Position numbers and translations under genes: made by a program. 42,750 nucleotides of DNA from JAVVEH01 sp032251435 (GTDB lineage Bacteria > Verrucomicrobiota > Lentisphaeria > Oligosphaerales > MVZH01): NCBI GenBank assembly GCA_032251435.1, contig JAVVEH010000038.1, positions 1-42,750 of the forward strand, given 5' to 3'. Positions 1 through 8,915 of the stretch are shown one piece after another. Numbering within the stretch: the stretch's first letter is position 1; every line of letters starts with the position of its first letter. The notes below the pieces were generated by a model that had not been told where the DNA came from, ran no database searches, and saw nothing but the letters and a program-made list of their open reading frames with translations.

Positions 1-25
1 ACCGTGCTCGGGGAGCTATTTTTGC

Positions 26-1075
26 TTAAAGTGTGCGTTTTATCCGATTTTCAGGGGTATAACCGATGGTGTCATCAAAGCTTTTCTGACGGAAGAAATC
101 CTGCTCTTTGCAGACGTAAGGACCCATGATTCGACGCGATTCGCGTTTGCCCGGGAGATAACCGATCCAATTAATGTCCTGGTTGGCAACACCAGCGAAT
201 TTTCCGCTGTTCTTGATGTAGTCCCAGACACCATATACCAGTGCATGGAGATGGTCTATGACCTGTCCGTCATCTTTAATACTGTCCACGTCCCCGCCGT
301 ATTCCATCCACCAGAACCCATAAAAGTGCCCATCCGGAAAGCGCCCGATACCGCGCCCGACATTGTGCTCCGGGTCGATGATGGTTGGAAGGTCATTGAC
401 CTTGATGGCCCATTTGGGAGGGGTGAACTTGACTTCATGCTTGCAGTCCACTGAGGTGAAGAGGAGCGTTGCTCCCATAGTTTTGCGGTCAGCAACGTCC
501 TGAGCAAGGGTTTCACCAAATTCATCCTTTGCTTCCCGTCCCACCCGGTATGAGGCACCCGAGAGATAAGCGAGCACGCCATCGCCACTGCAATCCACAA
601 ACATTTTCGCACGAAAATGAATGATCTTCTCAGACCGAAGTTGCACACCCGTCACTTGGGTGATGGTAGTATCCTCCCTCTGGCAGTCGAAAACGGACGT
701 ATTCAGGTAGAGGGTGATATTTTCCTCTTCCTGCACCTTTTCATAGTAGCTCTCATCATAGTGGAACCAGCGCCATTTCCCGGCGGAGCCGGCCTTGCGG
801 AAAAGGGTATTGTCGATCTCCTCCCAGATTCCAGTTTCCTTGGCATGCCGATTCCACGGTGGATTGGAGGCGCCACCAGGCCCCACTCTCACCTCACTGG
901 AGGCGCTGCCCCCGAGGATGGGACGATCCGTGACAAGGGCGACCTTTGACCCGAGCCGCGCCGCCTGGATGGCTGCACACAGCCCTGCGGGACCGGCCCC
1001 TACGACCACCACATCGTAGTCACAGGAGAATTCTTCGAAGTGGCGCGTATCCGCGCTGTATGCCGCGTTAATCAT
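26..1075 (-). CDS. FAD-dependent oxidoreductase, C-terminally shortened
   Basis: The 349-residue product starts with a dinucleotide-binding fold: residues 21-60 contain VVVVGAGPAG followed by an acidic/helix pattern, then ILGGSASSEVRVGPGGA, typical of the FAD_oxidored family found beside polysaccharide genes in PVC bacteria. The family usually goes on well past the GYLPGKRESRRIMGPYV motif seen near residue 310. Here recognisable similarity ends about 20 residues after that motif (around SFDDTIGY) and a TAA stop at 26-28 closes the frame. I therefore read it as a 3'-truncated gene, though a short natural variant cannot be excluded. It is the last gene of the minus-strand ABC transporter cluster, 60 bp after the MalG-like permease. 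No signal peptide is visible, so a cytoplasmic redox role on an imported sugar or derivative is an inference. The family call is solid and the substrate is unknown. Confidence 0.8.
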   Translation of the reverse strand: MINAAYSADTRHFEEFSCDYDVVVVGAGPAGLCAAIQAARLGSKVALVTDRPILGGSASSEVRVGPGGASNPPWNRHAKETGIWEEIDNTLFRKAGSAGKWRWFHYDESYYEKVQEEENITLYLNTSVFDCQREDTTITQVTGVQLRSEKIIHFRAKMFVDCSGDGVLAYLSGASYRVGREAKDEFGETLAQDVADRKTMGATLLFTSVDCKHEVKFTPPKWAIKVNDLPTIIDPEHNVGRGIGRFPDGHFYGFWWMEYGGDVDSIKDDGQVIDHLHALVYGVWDYIKNSGKFAGVANQDINWIGYLPGKRESRRIMGPYVCKEQDFFRQKSFDDTIGYTPENRIKRTL

Positions 1076-1135
1076 GGTTGGGTTTCCAGTGGTTTGTCAT
1101 GATGGGTATTTCCTTTTCGCCACTCTTGTAACGCT

Positions 1136-2032
1136 TCATCCCTTCACGCCTCCGCCGAGGTGGATACCGCGGATGAGTTGTTTCTGCATGACAATGAATA
1201 GAATGATCAATGGGATGATACAGACTACTGTCCCCGCCATGAGCAGTTGGGTTACCGGCCCATACCCGCTACTGAACGACAGCAGGCCAACAGGCACGGT
1301 CCGTAGATTTTCGTCTTTGATCATGACCAGGGGCCACATGAGATTGCGGTAGTTCCCCAGGAACGTGAAGATGGCCAGGGTGATCAGTCCGGGCTTGGTC
1401 AGGGGCAGAATCACATCCAGATAGATCTGCAGCCAACTGGCGCCATCAATCTCGGCTGCCTCGTCATAGCTCTGGGGAATGCCAAGCATGAACTGACGCA
1501 GCATGAAGGTGCCGAATGCGGAGAACGCGGCGGGAATGATCAGCCCGGCATAGGTGTCGACCAACCCGAGCGAGACCATGATCTGGTAATTGGGAATGGT
1601 CAGCACCAGGCCGGGAATCATCATGGTCGCGAGATAGAGAAGAAAGACCTTGTCCCGGCCTTTCCATTGAATCCGGCTGAAGGCAAAGGCGGCTAAAGAA
1701 CTGGTGATCGTCTGCAATGTGGTCACCCATGACGCAACAAATACGCTGTTGAAGATGCATTTCAGCAGGTTCACGTTGATCCTATCCCCGCCAAGACTTG
1801 TCGGTTTCAACCCCAGGACTATCAGAAAATTATCGGGCTTGAATGCGTGTGGCAGGAAATGCGGCAGTTGAGCCTCGGCCTCCGGTTTGAAGGCCGTACA
1901 GACCATCCAGATGAACGGAATGAACATTAAGCCGGCCAGAACGGTGATGCAAAAGAACTTCAACACCCCGATGAAGGCACGATATTCAGCGGATCTTGCA
2001 ATATCTCGAAACGACATGAATGGACGACTCAT
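1136..2032 (-). CDS. Carbohydrate ABC transporter permease, MalG-like
   Basis: This 298-residue membrane protein of the binding-protein-dependent inner-membrane component family has about six hydrophobic segments. A cytoplasmic EAA loop near residues 186-210 (EAAEIDGASWLQIYLDVILP) contacts the ATPase. The length and the single N-terminal membrane segment before the core match MalG/UgpE-type sugar permeases. Its ATG overlaps the stop of the upstream permease by an ATGA tetranucleotide, indicating translational coupling. It would pair with the MalF-like protein and the binding protein upstream. No ATP-binding subunit is present in the window, so the importer probably borrows a shared MsmX/UgpC-type ATPase encoded elsewhere. 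Confidence 0.93.
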   Translation of the reverse strand: MSRPFMSFRDIARSAEYRAFIGVLKFFCITVLAGLMFIPFIWMVCTAFKPEAEAQLPHFLPHAFKPDNFLIVLGLKPTSLGGDRINVNLLKCIFNSVFVASWVTTLQTITSSLAAFAFSRIQWKGRDKVFLLYLATMMIPGLVLTIPNYQIMVSLGLVDTYAGLIIPAAFSAFGTFMLRQFMLGIPQSYDEAAEIDGASWLQIYLDVILPLTKPGLITLAIFTFLGNYRNLMWPLVMIKDENLRTVPVGLLSFSSGYGPVTQLLMAGTVVCIIPLIILFIVMQKQLIRGIHLGGGVKG

Positions 2033-3162
2033 GTTGCACTTTCGACTTTCTTGTTGCCGTATTTCCAGTTGATCAGGGTGCAGATGAAGACGATGGCAAA
2101 GAGCACCCAGGCGATGGCGGAAGCCGCCCCGAACTCAAGCTCTTCAAAGCCGGTGGTGTAGATGTCGTAGGCGAGCGTGGTGGTGGTCTCGGCCGGGCCA
2201 CCGCCCGTCATAATCTTGGCCTGCATGAATCCGCCCTGCAACCCGCCGATGACGGCCATGATGGCAATGAAGAAGGTGGTCGGGGCCACACTGGGTACAG
2301 TGATGTGCCAGAACTTGCTCAAAGCCCCCGCCCCGTCGATATCCGCAGCTTCGTACAGGGAGTTGGGAATACCGGAGATGGCGGCGATATAGAGGATCAT
2401 ATTGTTGCCGCCCACTCCCATCCAGATGCCCATGATCATGATCGCTTCCCGAGCCCCCAGGCCGAAACCGCCATTGGCGAACAACTCCGGCAACGGTAGA
2501 AAGCCCAGGAGGTTCTTCGTCGAACTCAGCCAGGTGGGCAAGGCGGCGCCGGCAGGAAGGAAGGAGGAAATAATGGTGTTGGCCAGCCCGCCATCGGATT
2601 TGTAGATCGCGGTCCACAGAATGACTGTAGCCACGCCCGAGGCAAAGCTGGGAATGTAAAACATGGTGCGATAGGTCACACTGCCAAAGAGGATGCCGAA
2701 GAATCCGCCGATATAGGCAATGGCGCAGAGCAGAGCGGCATCTGTTTTACCCATGAGTATCAGGAAGCCGACGGTGAAGATTCCAAGCGCTGCAAAGCTC
2801 GCGGCTAGCTTCCAGCGTTTGCCGGAATGCTTGATGCGCATGCTGCCGGCCAAAGCATTGGCAAGGAGGAGACTGCCTATAACACCTACGGGGATCGCCA
2901 GCATAAAGAACACGGTGTTGTAAAGATAAAACCAGAAAGTGCCGCTACTGAATATATCCGTGTAATTGCGCGGCCCGACCCATTCCAGGGGCCGACCGGC
3001 TTTCAGAGTCCAGTTCGTGAAACTCATGTAGAGGCTCAGCAGTACCGGAAAAGCGGTGAAAATCAGAAAACCGAGGAAGTTAGGCAGCAAAAACGCCATG
3101 GCCACAAGAAAGTTGCGTCGCTCCCGGCGCCCGTTCCATAAAGAAAGTTTGCCCATGATCAT
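2029..3162 (-). CDS. Carbohydrate ABC transporter permease, MalF-like
   Basis: This 377-residue inner-membrane permease has an N-terminal segment (FLLPNFLGFLIFTAFPVLLS) typical of MalF/UgpA-type sugar permeases. The EAA loop lies near residues 270-295 (YEAADIDGAGALSKFWHITV). An insertion with additional hydrophobic stretches (roughly residues 100-165) makes it longer than the usual 290-310 residues. Similar long forms occur in this kind of PVC importer as far as I know, but I cannot align it here. It overlaps the binding-protein gene upstream and the MalG-like gene downstream by 4 bp each, so the three form one coupled operon. Confidence 0.92.
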   Translation of the reverse strand: MIMGKLSLWNGRRERRNFLVAMAFLLPNFLGFLIFTAFPVLLSLYMSFTNWTLKAGRPLEWVGPRNYTDIFSSGTFWFYLYNTVFFMLAIPVGVIGSLLLANALAGSMRIKHSGKRWKLAASFAALGIFTVGFLILMGKTDAALLCAIAYIGGFFGILFGSVTYRTMFYIPSFASGVATVILWTAIYKSDGGLANTIISSFLPAGAALPTWLSSTKNLLGFLPLPELFANGGFGLGAREAIMIMGIWMGVGGNNMILYIAAISGIPNSLYEAADIDGAGALSKFWHITVPSVAPTTFFIAIMAVIGGLQGGFMQAKIMTGGGPAETTTTLAYDIYTTGFEELEFGAASAIAWVLFAIVFICTLINWKYGNKKVESAT

Positions 3163-4643
3163 TTATCGTCCCCCCGAATGGGTTCCGCGCCTTCAGCCAG
3201 AAGGAGCCTATAGATCTTCTTTTTGGTGAGGTCCCGCTGTATCTCCCTCGCTATGGACTGGTCCAGTTCCGCCGAATAGCGTTGACACATCCTTTCAATC
3301 TCCGCATCGGTCAGCGGTTGCGCTTCCAGCCGCTGGCGGACCTGATCAACCGTGCGGGTGATGACGGCACTGCCCACGAGCAGACTTGAATGGGCGATGC
3401 GGCCATATTTGACCGCCTCTAATGACATGCGATGGATCTCGGTTTCGCCAGGATAAGCATCCGAGACGAACCGGTCCAGTTCATGGAATCTGGCAGGCCC
3501 GGGCTTGGCATCGGCACCCTCATTGATCATATCGGCATAGGGTTCAGAAGCCAGGTACTGCATAAAGCGGAAAGCCGCTTCCTGATTCTTGGTCTTGGCG
3601 TTCACACATACCTGCCGGGCCCCAGTCATCGAGACGTTTACGCCGTGAATATCCCTGGGCATCAGGCAGGCGCCATACGCCATTACGACGGGTGCTTCGT
3701 CTGCCCTGTCAGGATGGGCTTCGAGGAATTTTTTGCGCTGTGATGTCTGATAGTCATGGTAGCGTCTGAGACCGATTAGCATCCATCGCGCTCCGCCAAT
3801 CATCGCGACCCTTCCCTGAGCCATCAGCGCCGGGCCGCTGCTGCCTTCCCAGCCACCCTGACTGGTCATATTGCTGCGGTCATCCCGAGTCGGACATACT
3901 TTGTGGCGAAAGTACAGCTTGTGGTACTCGGTGGCGGCTTTGATAAAGGCCTCGGAAGCCACGAGTGAGCGGGTGCCGTCTTCATTGATCACATCGGTGT
4001 CGTAGATCTGCAGCAATTCCTTGAAGACATTGCCGTCGAAGCCGAAGATGGCGGGAGCATCGCCCTCCTTAATAGTGACGCGTTTGGTGACCTCGACAAA
4101 TTGCTCCCAGGTCATATCTGAGTTGGGATATGGGACCCCATATCGGTCAAAGATCGTCTTGTTGAAGATGACAAAGCTGTTGGCATTGTTCGCGGGATAA
4201 CCGAACTGGCCGCGCTTCAGGGTGTTCGTTTCGGCGTCATACACCCTGACATAACAGAGCCTCTGCACCTGTTCCGGTAAGGTCGCATAGCTGAACCCAT
4301 ACTTGGGCGCCACCTCGGTAAGGTCCATCAGGACACCGGCATCCAGATAGAGTCCCATGGTGCGGTCAAAGGTGACCTGCCCGATTAAATCAGGACCCAT
4401 CCCGGCGGATGACTGGACGATCACCTTCATGGTCCCCGAGTTGTCGGGGTCGAGTTTTAGGGAGAGATCCGGATTAAGGTCGTTAAAGAGTTCAACCTGG
4501 CGAATCCGCATCGGATTGGGATCAGACACCCATACCAAACGCGTCTTCCCGCCCGCGTCATCGTCCGTTCTCCATAGCCATGCCACCACGGACATGCCCA
4601 GAAGAACACCCGATACCACCATAAACAGCTTCCGCATGGTCAT
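3159..4643 (-). CDS. Extracellular solute-binding protein, family 1, membrane-anchored
   Basis: The 494-residue sugar-binding component of the ABC importer has an N-terminus with one hydrophobic segment (residues 5-23, LFMVVSGVLLGMSVVAWLW) without a lipobox cysteine or clear cleavage site. It probably remains anchored to the membrane. The following region (TRLVWVSDPNPMRIRQVELFNDLNPDLSLKLD) fits the first lobe of MalE/UgpB-type proteins, and the conserved block with AAFRFMQYLASEPYADMINEGAD fits the later part of the family. About 80 charged, probably helical residues follow the usual end, forming an unusual tail. The ATG overlaps the stop of the upstream fragment gene (ATGA). The ligand is likely an oligosaccharide, but the sequence does not say which. 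Confidence 0.88.
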   Translation of the reverse strand: MTMRKLFMVVSGVLLGMSVVAWLWRTDDDAGGKTRLVWVSDPNPMRIRQVELFNDLNPDLSLKLDPDNSGTMKVIVQSSAGMGPDLIGQVTFDRTMGLYLDAGVLMDLTEVAPKYGFSYATLPEQVQRLCYVRVYDAETNTLKRGQFGYPANNANSFVIFNKTIFDRYGVPYPNSDMTWEQFVEVTKRVTIKEGDAPAIFGFDGNVFKELLQIYDTDVINEDGTRSLVASEAFIKAATEYHKLYFRHKVCPTRDDRSNMTSQGGWEGSSGPALMAQGRVAMIGGARWMLIGLRRYHDYQTSQRKKFLEAHPDRADEAPVVMAYGACLMPRDIHGVNVSMTGARQVCVNAKTKNQEAAFRFMQYLASEPYADMINEGADAKPGPARFHELDRFVSDAYPGETEIHRMSLEAVKYGRIAHSSLLVGSAVITRTVDQVRQRLEAQPLTDAEIERMCQRYSAELDQSIAREIQRDLTKKKIYRLLLAEGAEPIRGDDK

Positions 4644-4948
4644 GATACGTCAACGCCTCTTTTCAGTCTTTTCAGCACGCATTTCCGCTCCGAGTCAATG
4701 GTCACGCGGAGCGAGTGCGCCTCGTACCCAAAGGGCACTGCCGCTCCATTGATAGAAATCGATACCGGGGGCTCATTGCACCAGGCCAAAAACGTGCCGC
4801 CTCCCATAAGGACAACGCTATCGGCAGTCGCTTCCACGACAGTGCCGCCCGGGTTGTAAAGGTTGACCAAACCAATCGGGGCCCAGTCGTCTCGGATCGG
4901 CACCACCGTCAGAATTCGGAGAATGGTTCCGGCTTGTATTTTTTTCAT
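4640..4948 (-). pseudogene. C-terminal fragment of a raffinose-synthase-like (GH36-type) protein
   Basis: The 102-residue frame contains WAPIGLVNLYNPGGTV followed by a beta-rich stretch and VPFGYEAHSLRVTI. This closely follows my memory of the extreme C-terminal beta-sandwich of plant and bacterial raffinose synthase/Sip1 proteins (FAPIGLVNMLNTGGAI and FDYEDKMVRVQI). The several hundred residues of catalytic domain that should precede it are absent. It nevertheless has an ATG that overlaps the stop of the upstream frame (ATGA), and its own stop overlaps the ATG of the binding-protein gene in the same way, so it may still be translated. Either it is the scar of a deletion joining two genes or a deliberately retained small domain. 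I favour the deletion. Family assignment is from motif memory. Confidence 0.55.
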
Positions 4949-5619
4949 GGCGCCTTCTCCGTCACCTCTGCTTGCAGGGCGATGCGCAGCTTCCGCAGTT
5001 CGATCCTGTCCTGCTTGCTGCTCGCATGGGTGTGCCCTTCACCCCACAGACCGTAGGTGCCAACGTCGACGAACTCCACGTTCGGATTGCCGTCGTAGCG
5101 TTTGGCATAGGTCGCAAGAAATGCCTCAAGTTTCTCCAGAAAGACCGGGTCGTCGAAGAACGGGTCCCACGGCCCCTCGTCTTTGGTTCTGCCCTTGCCA
5201 TACTGATAGTGTGTGCCTTTGGCTCCGGCATCCTTCACCCATTTCGGTGTGGCATAGGTCATCCAGTTCTCGGAACACGTGATCCGCAACGCGATCTTCT
5301 TGCCCTTGGCGATCCACCGTTGGGCCGGCGTGTCAAGGATAGCCCAGTTATGCTTACCCTCTTCGGGCTCCAGGTAGGACCACGGCAGGCGCAGATAGAC
5401 CGTCGAGAGACCGGGAAAGTCGTCCAATGTGTCAGAAGGTTCCAGCTTCGACCCATAGTTGCGCGCAACATTTGAGTAGAAGTGCATCGTCCATCCCATG
5501 CCGGGATTGATCAGCACTTCGCCGGTATCTTGGAGTTGAATCATCGTCATATCCTCCGCGAATCCGCTGGCACACATGACCAGCCAGCATATGAAACTGT
5601 ATGAAAGGATCGCTTTCAT
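4945..5619 (-). pseudogene. Truncated secreted TIM-barrel protein (DUF4832/GH42-like N-terminal half)
   Basis: The 224-residue product has a signal peptide (residues 1-21, ending near CASGFAE). It continues with an N-terminal (beta/alpha) barrel half: LINPGMGWTMHFYSN, STVYLRLPWSYLEPEEGKHNW and FVDVGTYGLWGEGH. This order is seen in DUF4832-associated or GH42-like beta-galactosidase-type proteins, which are usually 450 residues or longer. The frame stops right after the WGEGH strand, so the second half of the barrel and the C-terminal domain are missing. The stop overlaps the start of the raffinose-synthase-like fragment by ATGA. The pair probably marks one deletion that removed the 3' part of this gene and the 5' part of the next. 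Confidence 0.6.
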
Positions 5620-5625
5620 GGGTTG

Positions 5626-6242
5626 CTATTCCTCGCCTGTGCCTGCTTCTCTGTTGGGCAGATAGTCCCTCGCTCGTTTCTCTTTTACGGCATCCGTTCC
5701 CTTGAAAACGGCAGCGTGCATTAGTTCGTCCGGACCACGGGTCATCGTGTAGTCGACGAACTCTTTCCACAGATCTCTACCGGCTTGGCTTGTCGGGAAC
5801 TTGCCGTCGAGGACCAGTTCCTCTCTGAAGGCCACCGTAGGCGTCTCTAGGGATCGGGCTCGCGTGGGCAGTTCCTTGTACACCGCGCCTTGGGCAGAAC
5901 ATCCCGCTTCGACCAGACAATCATCGGCACACGCACCCCGCCCTCGAAGTGGCTGGACTTGCATCCGGTGAGAGGGTAGTTGGAGCCCATGATGCTGCCG
6001 TTGTCACTGGTGAAGATGACCAGTGTATCGTCATCGACGCCGACTTCCTCGAGCGTCTGCATGAGCTTGCCGATGCCACGGTCCATACCGTACACAAGCG
6101 CGGCAAAGTTGGTCCTGATGAATCGCTCGCGCCCCATCTTCTTCATCCGTTCATACGCGGGCGATGTTACGTTCCCGCATGACATCTGGCAAACTCCAAT
6201 TTTGCTGCGGCTATGGTCGCTTCCGTCCCGATTCGTCATCAT
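5626..6242 (-). pseudogene. Sulfatase remnant (central part only)
   Basis: One reading frame (about 5880-6170) encodes a recognisable middle portion of a type I sulfatase: NFAALVYGMDRGIGKLMQTL, then TLVIFTSDNGS and SHFEGGVRVPMIVWSK. The SDNG segment holds metal- and sulfate-binding residues of the family. The N-terminal half with the CxPxR formylglycine site is absent. Downstream the frame is lost, and a second frame (about 5626-5880) encodes an unrecognised stretch containing RDLWKEFVDYTMTRGPDELM. The upstream end is squeezed against the LacI gene with a 4-bp overlap. I interpret this as a decayed sulfatase, possibly with part of another gene joined on. Confidence 0.65.
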
Positions 6243-7234
6243 CTTGTACTCCCTCGCCAGACCATCGGCGCGATCAGCGTTTTCTGGATCTGCTTTCCTT
6301 CAAGAACCGACTCGATGGCCAAACGAGCAATCTCTTCAGAGGGATACGCCAAACTGGTCAAGGGAACGCTGTTGGTTTTTGCCAGAATCGAGTTGTCTGT
6401 GGTGACCATGGATACGTCCTCCGGGACCCGGACCCCCTTTTCAGAGAATGCCCGCAACATGGCCTGAGCCACCAGGTCGCTGTAGGCCACATAGACCTCG
6501 GCCAGCGGCCGCCCCCCTTCCAGATGACTCAGCACTGCTTTGTAAGCATCGCCAAAGCCTCCGTCCTCCCAAGTGAAGTCGCACGGCATCTGGTAGTCGC
6601 AGGAGAGCGCCCCTGGACCAAGAACCCGGAAGAGACCTTCCTGCCGGTCTCCTTTTGCCAAAGGCCCCAGATAGCCGATTGTTCCGTAGCCACGCCTGCT
6701 CAGTTCGCGGGTGGCGCGGGCGTAGGATTCCACCAGATCGCAGCGCACATAACTGCCCGTGTCCGTGGCCTGACTGATGAAAACCACCGGGGTGTCGATC
6801 CCCTCTTTCCCGATCATCTCCTGGATCGCGACCTGAGAGTCTTCAGTCCAGGGATTGACAATAACGCCGCAAGCGTAGCAGTCGAGCATCCGCCGGACGG
6901 CGGCCAGTTCCGAATCAATCCCCTCCTGCGATGTGTTGAAAATAATGGAGTGCTCATTCGCCGTTGCCACCTCCTCGAAGGTGTGCAGCATATCGGTGAA
7001 AAAAGGGTTGGTGGTGGTGGTCAGGATAAGTCCGATGTTGCTGGTTCTGCCACTGCGCAGACTGGCGGCCACCGGATTGGGCGTATAGCCAAGCTCCGCC
7101 GCAACCGCTTTGATTTTGGCGATGTTGTCTTCGCTGACCCGGGTGTTGCCCATGCGCCCGCTCAATACACGGGAGACCACCGAGTATGAGATACCCGCCT
7201 TCTTCGCAACAGATTTCAGCGTTGGCCTTGACAT
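6239..7234 (-). CDS. LacI-family transcriptional regulator
   Basis: The 331-residue regulator begins with the LacI helix-turn-helix and hinge: LKSVAKKAGISYSVVSRVLSG at about residues 6-26, then GYTPNPVAASLRSGRTSNIGL. A periplasmic-binding-protein-like effector domain follows to the C-terminus (PEDVSMVTTDNSILA and LTSLAYPSEEIARLAIE motifs). The start codon has a good Shine-Dalgarno (GGAGGT). A consensus promoter lies upstream, with a 16-bp palindrome between its -10 box and the start, so the gene probably represses itself. The genes downstream on the same strand are an ABC sugar importer with remnants. The inferred job is sugar-responsive control of that cluster. Confidence 0.93.
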   Translation of the reverse strand: MSRPTLKSVAKKAGISYSVVSRVLSGRMGNTRVSEDNIAKIKAVAAELGYTPNPVAASLRSGRTSNIGLILTTTTNPFFTDMLHTFEEVATANEHSIIFNTSQEGIDSELAAVRRMLDCYACGVIVNPWTEDSQVAIQEMIGKEGIDTPVVFISQATDTGSYVRCDLVESYARATRELSRRGYGTIGYLGPLAKGDRQEGLFRVLGPGALSCDYQMPCDFTWEDGGFGDAYKAVLSHLEGGRPLAEVYVAYSDLVAQAMLRAFSEKGVRVPEDVSMVTTDNSILAKTNSVPLTSLAYPSEEIARLAIESVLEGKQIQKTLIAPMVWRGSTR

Positions 7235-7245
7235 AACACCTCCGG

Positions 7246-7261
7246 GAACAAACGTTTGTTC
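7246..7261. promoter_or_regulatory. LacI-type operator, perfect 16-bp palindrome
   Basis: GAACAAACGTTTGTTC is a perfect inverted repeat with a central CG, the usual form of LacI/GalR-family operators. It directly abuts the -10 box of the LacI promoter and covers the expected transcription start, 12 bp before the gene's ATG. Binding there would block initiation, giving autorepression. Confidence 0.85.
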
Positions 7262-7289
7262 ATTATAGCCGCGAAAATCTGTTTGTCAA
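7262..7289 (-). promoter_or_regulatory. Sigma-70-type promoter of the LacI gene
   Basis: On the minus strand TTGACA (7284-7289) and TATAAT (7262-7267) are separated by 16 bp, a full consensus match for both boxes. It drives the LacI gene starting at 7234. Confidence 0.85.
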
Positions 7290-7433
7290 TGTCATCATGT
7301 GAAAGCTCTAAAACCTATTGTCGGGTTGGGTGTGAATCGTTTTGGCTGGGATCTGCCTTTTGGATCACTGGTATTGTCAGAATTTGAAACCTGTTTTGAC
7401 AACCGGTAGTCGCCTGTCTTGTTACCGAAGGCG

Positions 7434-8766
7434 TTATTGTATTCTGAAACGTTGCCGCATCTGGTCTGCACTGAGTTCTTGGTTGTCAATTCTTCCCGGG
7501 CCTATGTTGACTTCTTTGCAGTTCTCTATGAGGACAGGTGAGGTTTCATCCCCGGTTATGAAGTGGTTTCCGATCAGAGTGATGTCCCTGGCGTTCTTAA
7601 AGACCACCTGACGGTGCATGGTATTGTTGATGTGAGATATTGATGTCGTCGTCGAAAAGTCCGTCGAAGTGGCACCCGTCAAAAACGATTGGGCCACGGT
7701 TTGTTTTGGTGTGAAAGCCGTCACGCCAGCCGGCGAAGACACTGGGCTCGGTGGCACCAGTGGGGGTGATTGGGCGGATGCCGCACTTCTTGATCACCAC
7801 CATGCCCTGGTTGTAGGCGACCAGGTAGGAGAATTGATTCGCAGCCTGAGTGACCACATTGTAGAGGATCACGTCCTGGCTCCCTGTAATGCTCGAGTGG
7901 GTCCCGGACGTCCTGGCACCATTTCGCAGGGTTGGCACCAGCATTCGCTGGCCGATTTTGAGGCCGCCGATGAATCGCTCGGCTTTTTCTTGAGGGAAGA
8001 TACGGAAGACGCCCTTCTTGCTGGATTCGGGATCGATCTCCTTGATGTGCTTAGTCCAGAAGTGACAGTTCGGTTTGATGCCCCATGAGAACGCCCATTT
8101 GCCGTGATTCGCGGTTTCTCCCGGAGGGTCGAAGTCAGGCAGAGAATAGCCCTGCTCAAGTTGGACATCGATGGCTTTCAGATCCGGTTGCTTCGCCACG
8201 ATTCGCGTTTGGGCGCACGGAAAGGGATCGTAGGTCATCGTGAGGTTGCCAATCCACACCTTCTTGCTTTCGTTAATACGAATGAACTTGACAGGCCAGG
8301 TCAGAATCAGCGTTGAGCCCTGTCCGTCGACAATCACATTCTCGACCTCGCTTAGCTGAATCGCGTGCGTTTGAGCAGGCCTGCTCTGTTTGGCGTCGGG
8401 GCCTGCGTCTACCCCTGGGAGAATGCGATAGGTCTTATTCGGCTCCAAGAGTAAGCGAACATTTCCCTTGCTCTCGGCAATGATCGCCATGGCCTCTGCA
8501 AAGGCTGGGCCATCGTCGGTTTTGCCATCCCCCAGGCTGCCAAAGTCTTTGATGTGAATCGTGCGTGTGATTTCCGGAATCAAGGATTGACCATCATCGA
8601 GCGCCGTGATGGTCTCATAGGTTTCTTTTAACTTGGTATTCATATACTTCTGCTGTTGAATTACCTTGTCCGCATTCTCCGATTCGACTGTCGCCATTCC
8701 CTGCGCAAATATTCCAGCGCATATTGAGAGCCAGAAAATAGAAGCGTAGAATCTAATGGTTGTCAT
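7434..8766 (-). pseudogene. Secreted right-handed beta-helix (pectate-lyase-like) protein with a frameshift
   Basis: The best start is the ATG at 8766, which has a GGAAGGAG ribosome-binding site and opens a signal peptide (MTTIRFYASIFWLSICAGIFAQG). The mature part has the IHIKDFGSLGDGKTDDGPAFAEAM motif that begins many pectate-lyase-fold proteins, then repeated short beta-strand coils (VIVDGQGSTLIL, VWIGNLTMTY). The first frame reads sensibly to LFDDDINIS and stops at 7597. A second frame continues the helix pattern (HINNTMHRQVVFKNARDITLIGNHFITGD) to 7434. Inserting one base near 7634-7638 would join them into about 444 residues, a normal length. It is either a real 1-bp deletion or a sequencing error. 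The substrate is probably a polysaccharide, not determinable further. Confidence 0.75.
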
Positions 8767-8915
8767 GGTCTTTCTCCTTCCATAAGCATACGGATTGCGA
8801 AGGATGGCTTCATGAAGAACACCATCCTGGCAAAGACATATCCAATTCAAAGCCGCCGCGCACTTTCATGCTCCGGGTACACCCATTTAACACACCCGGC
8901 GGTACTCGTGGGACT

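Noticed and set aside
6164..7189. 341-codon open frame on the plus strand
   Set aside because: It is fully antisense to the LacI gene, has no recognisable motif and no ribosome-binding site. It is a shadow of a GC-rich gene.
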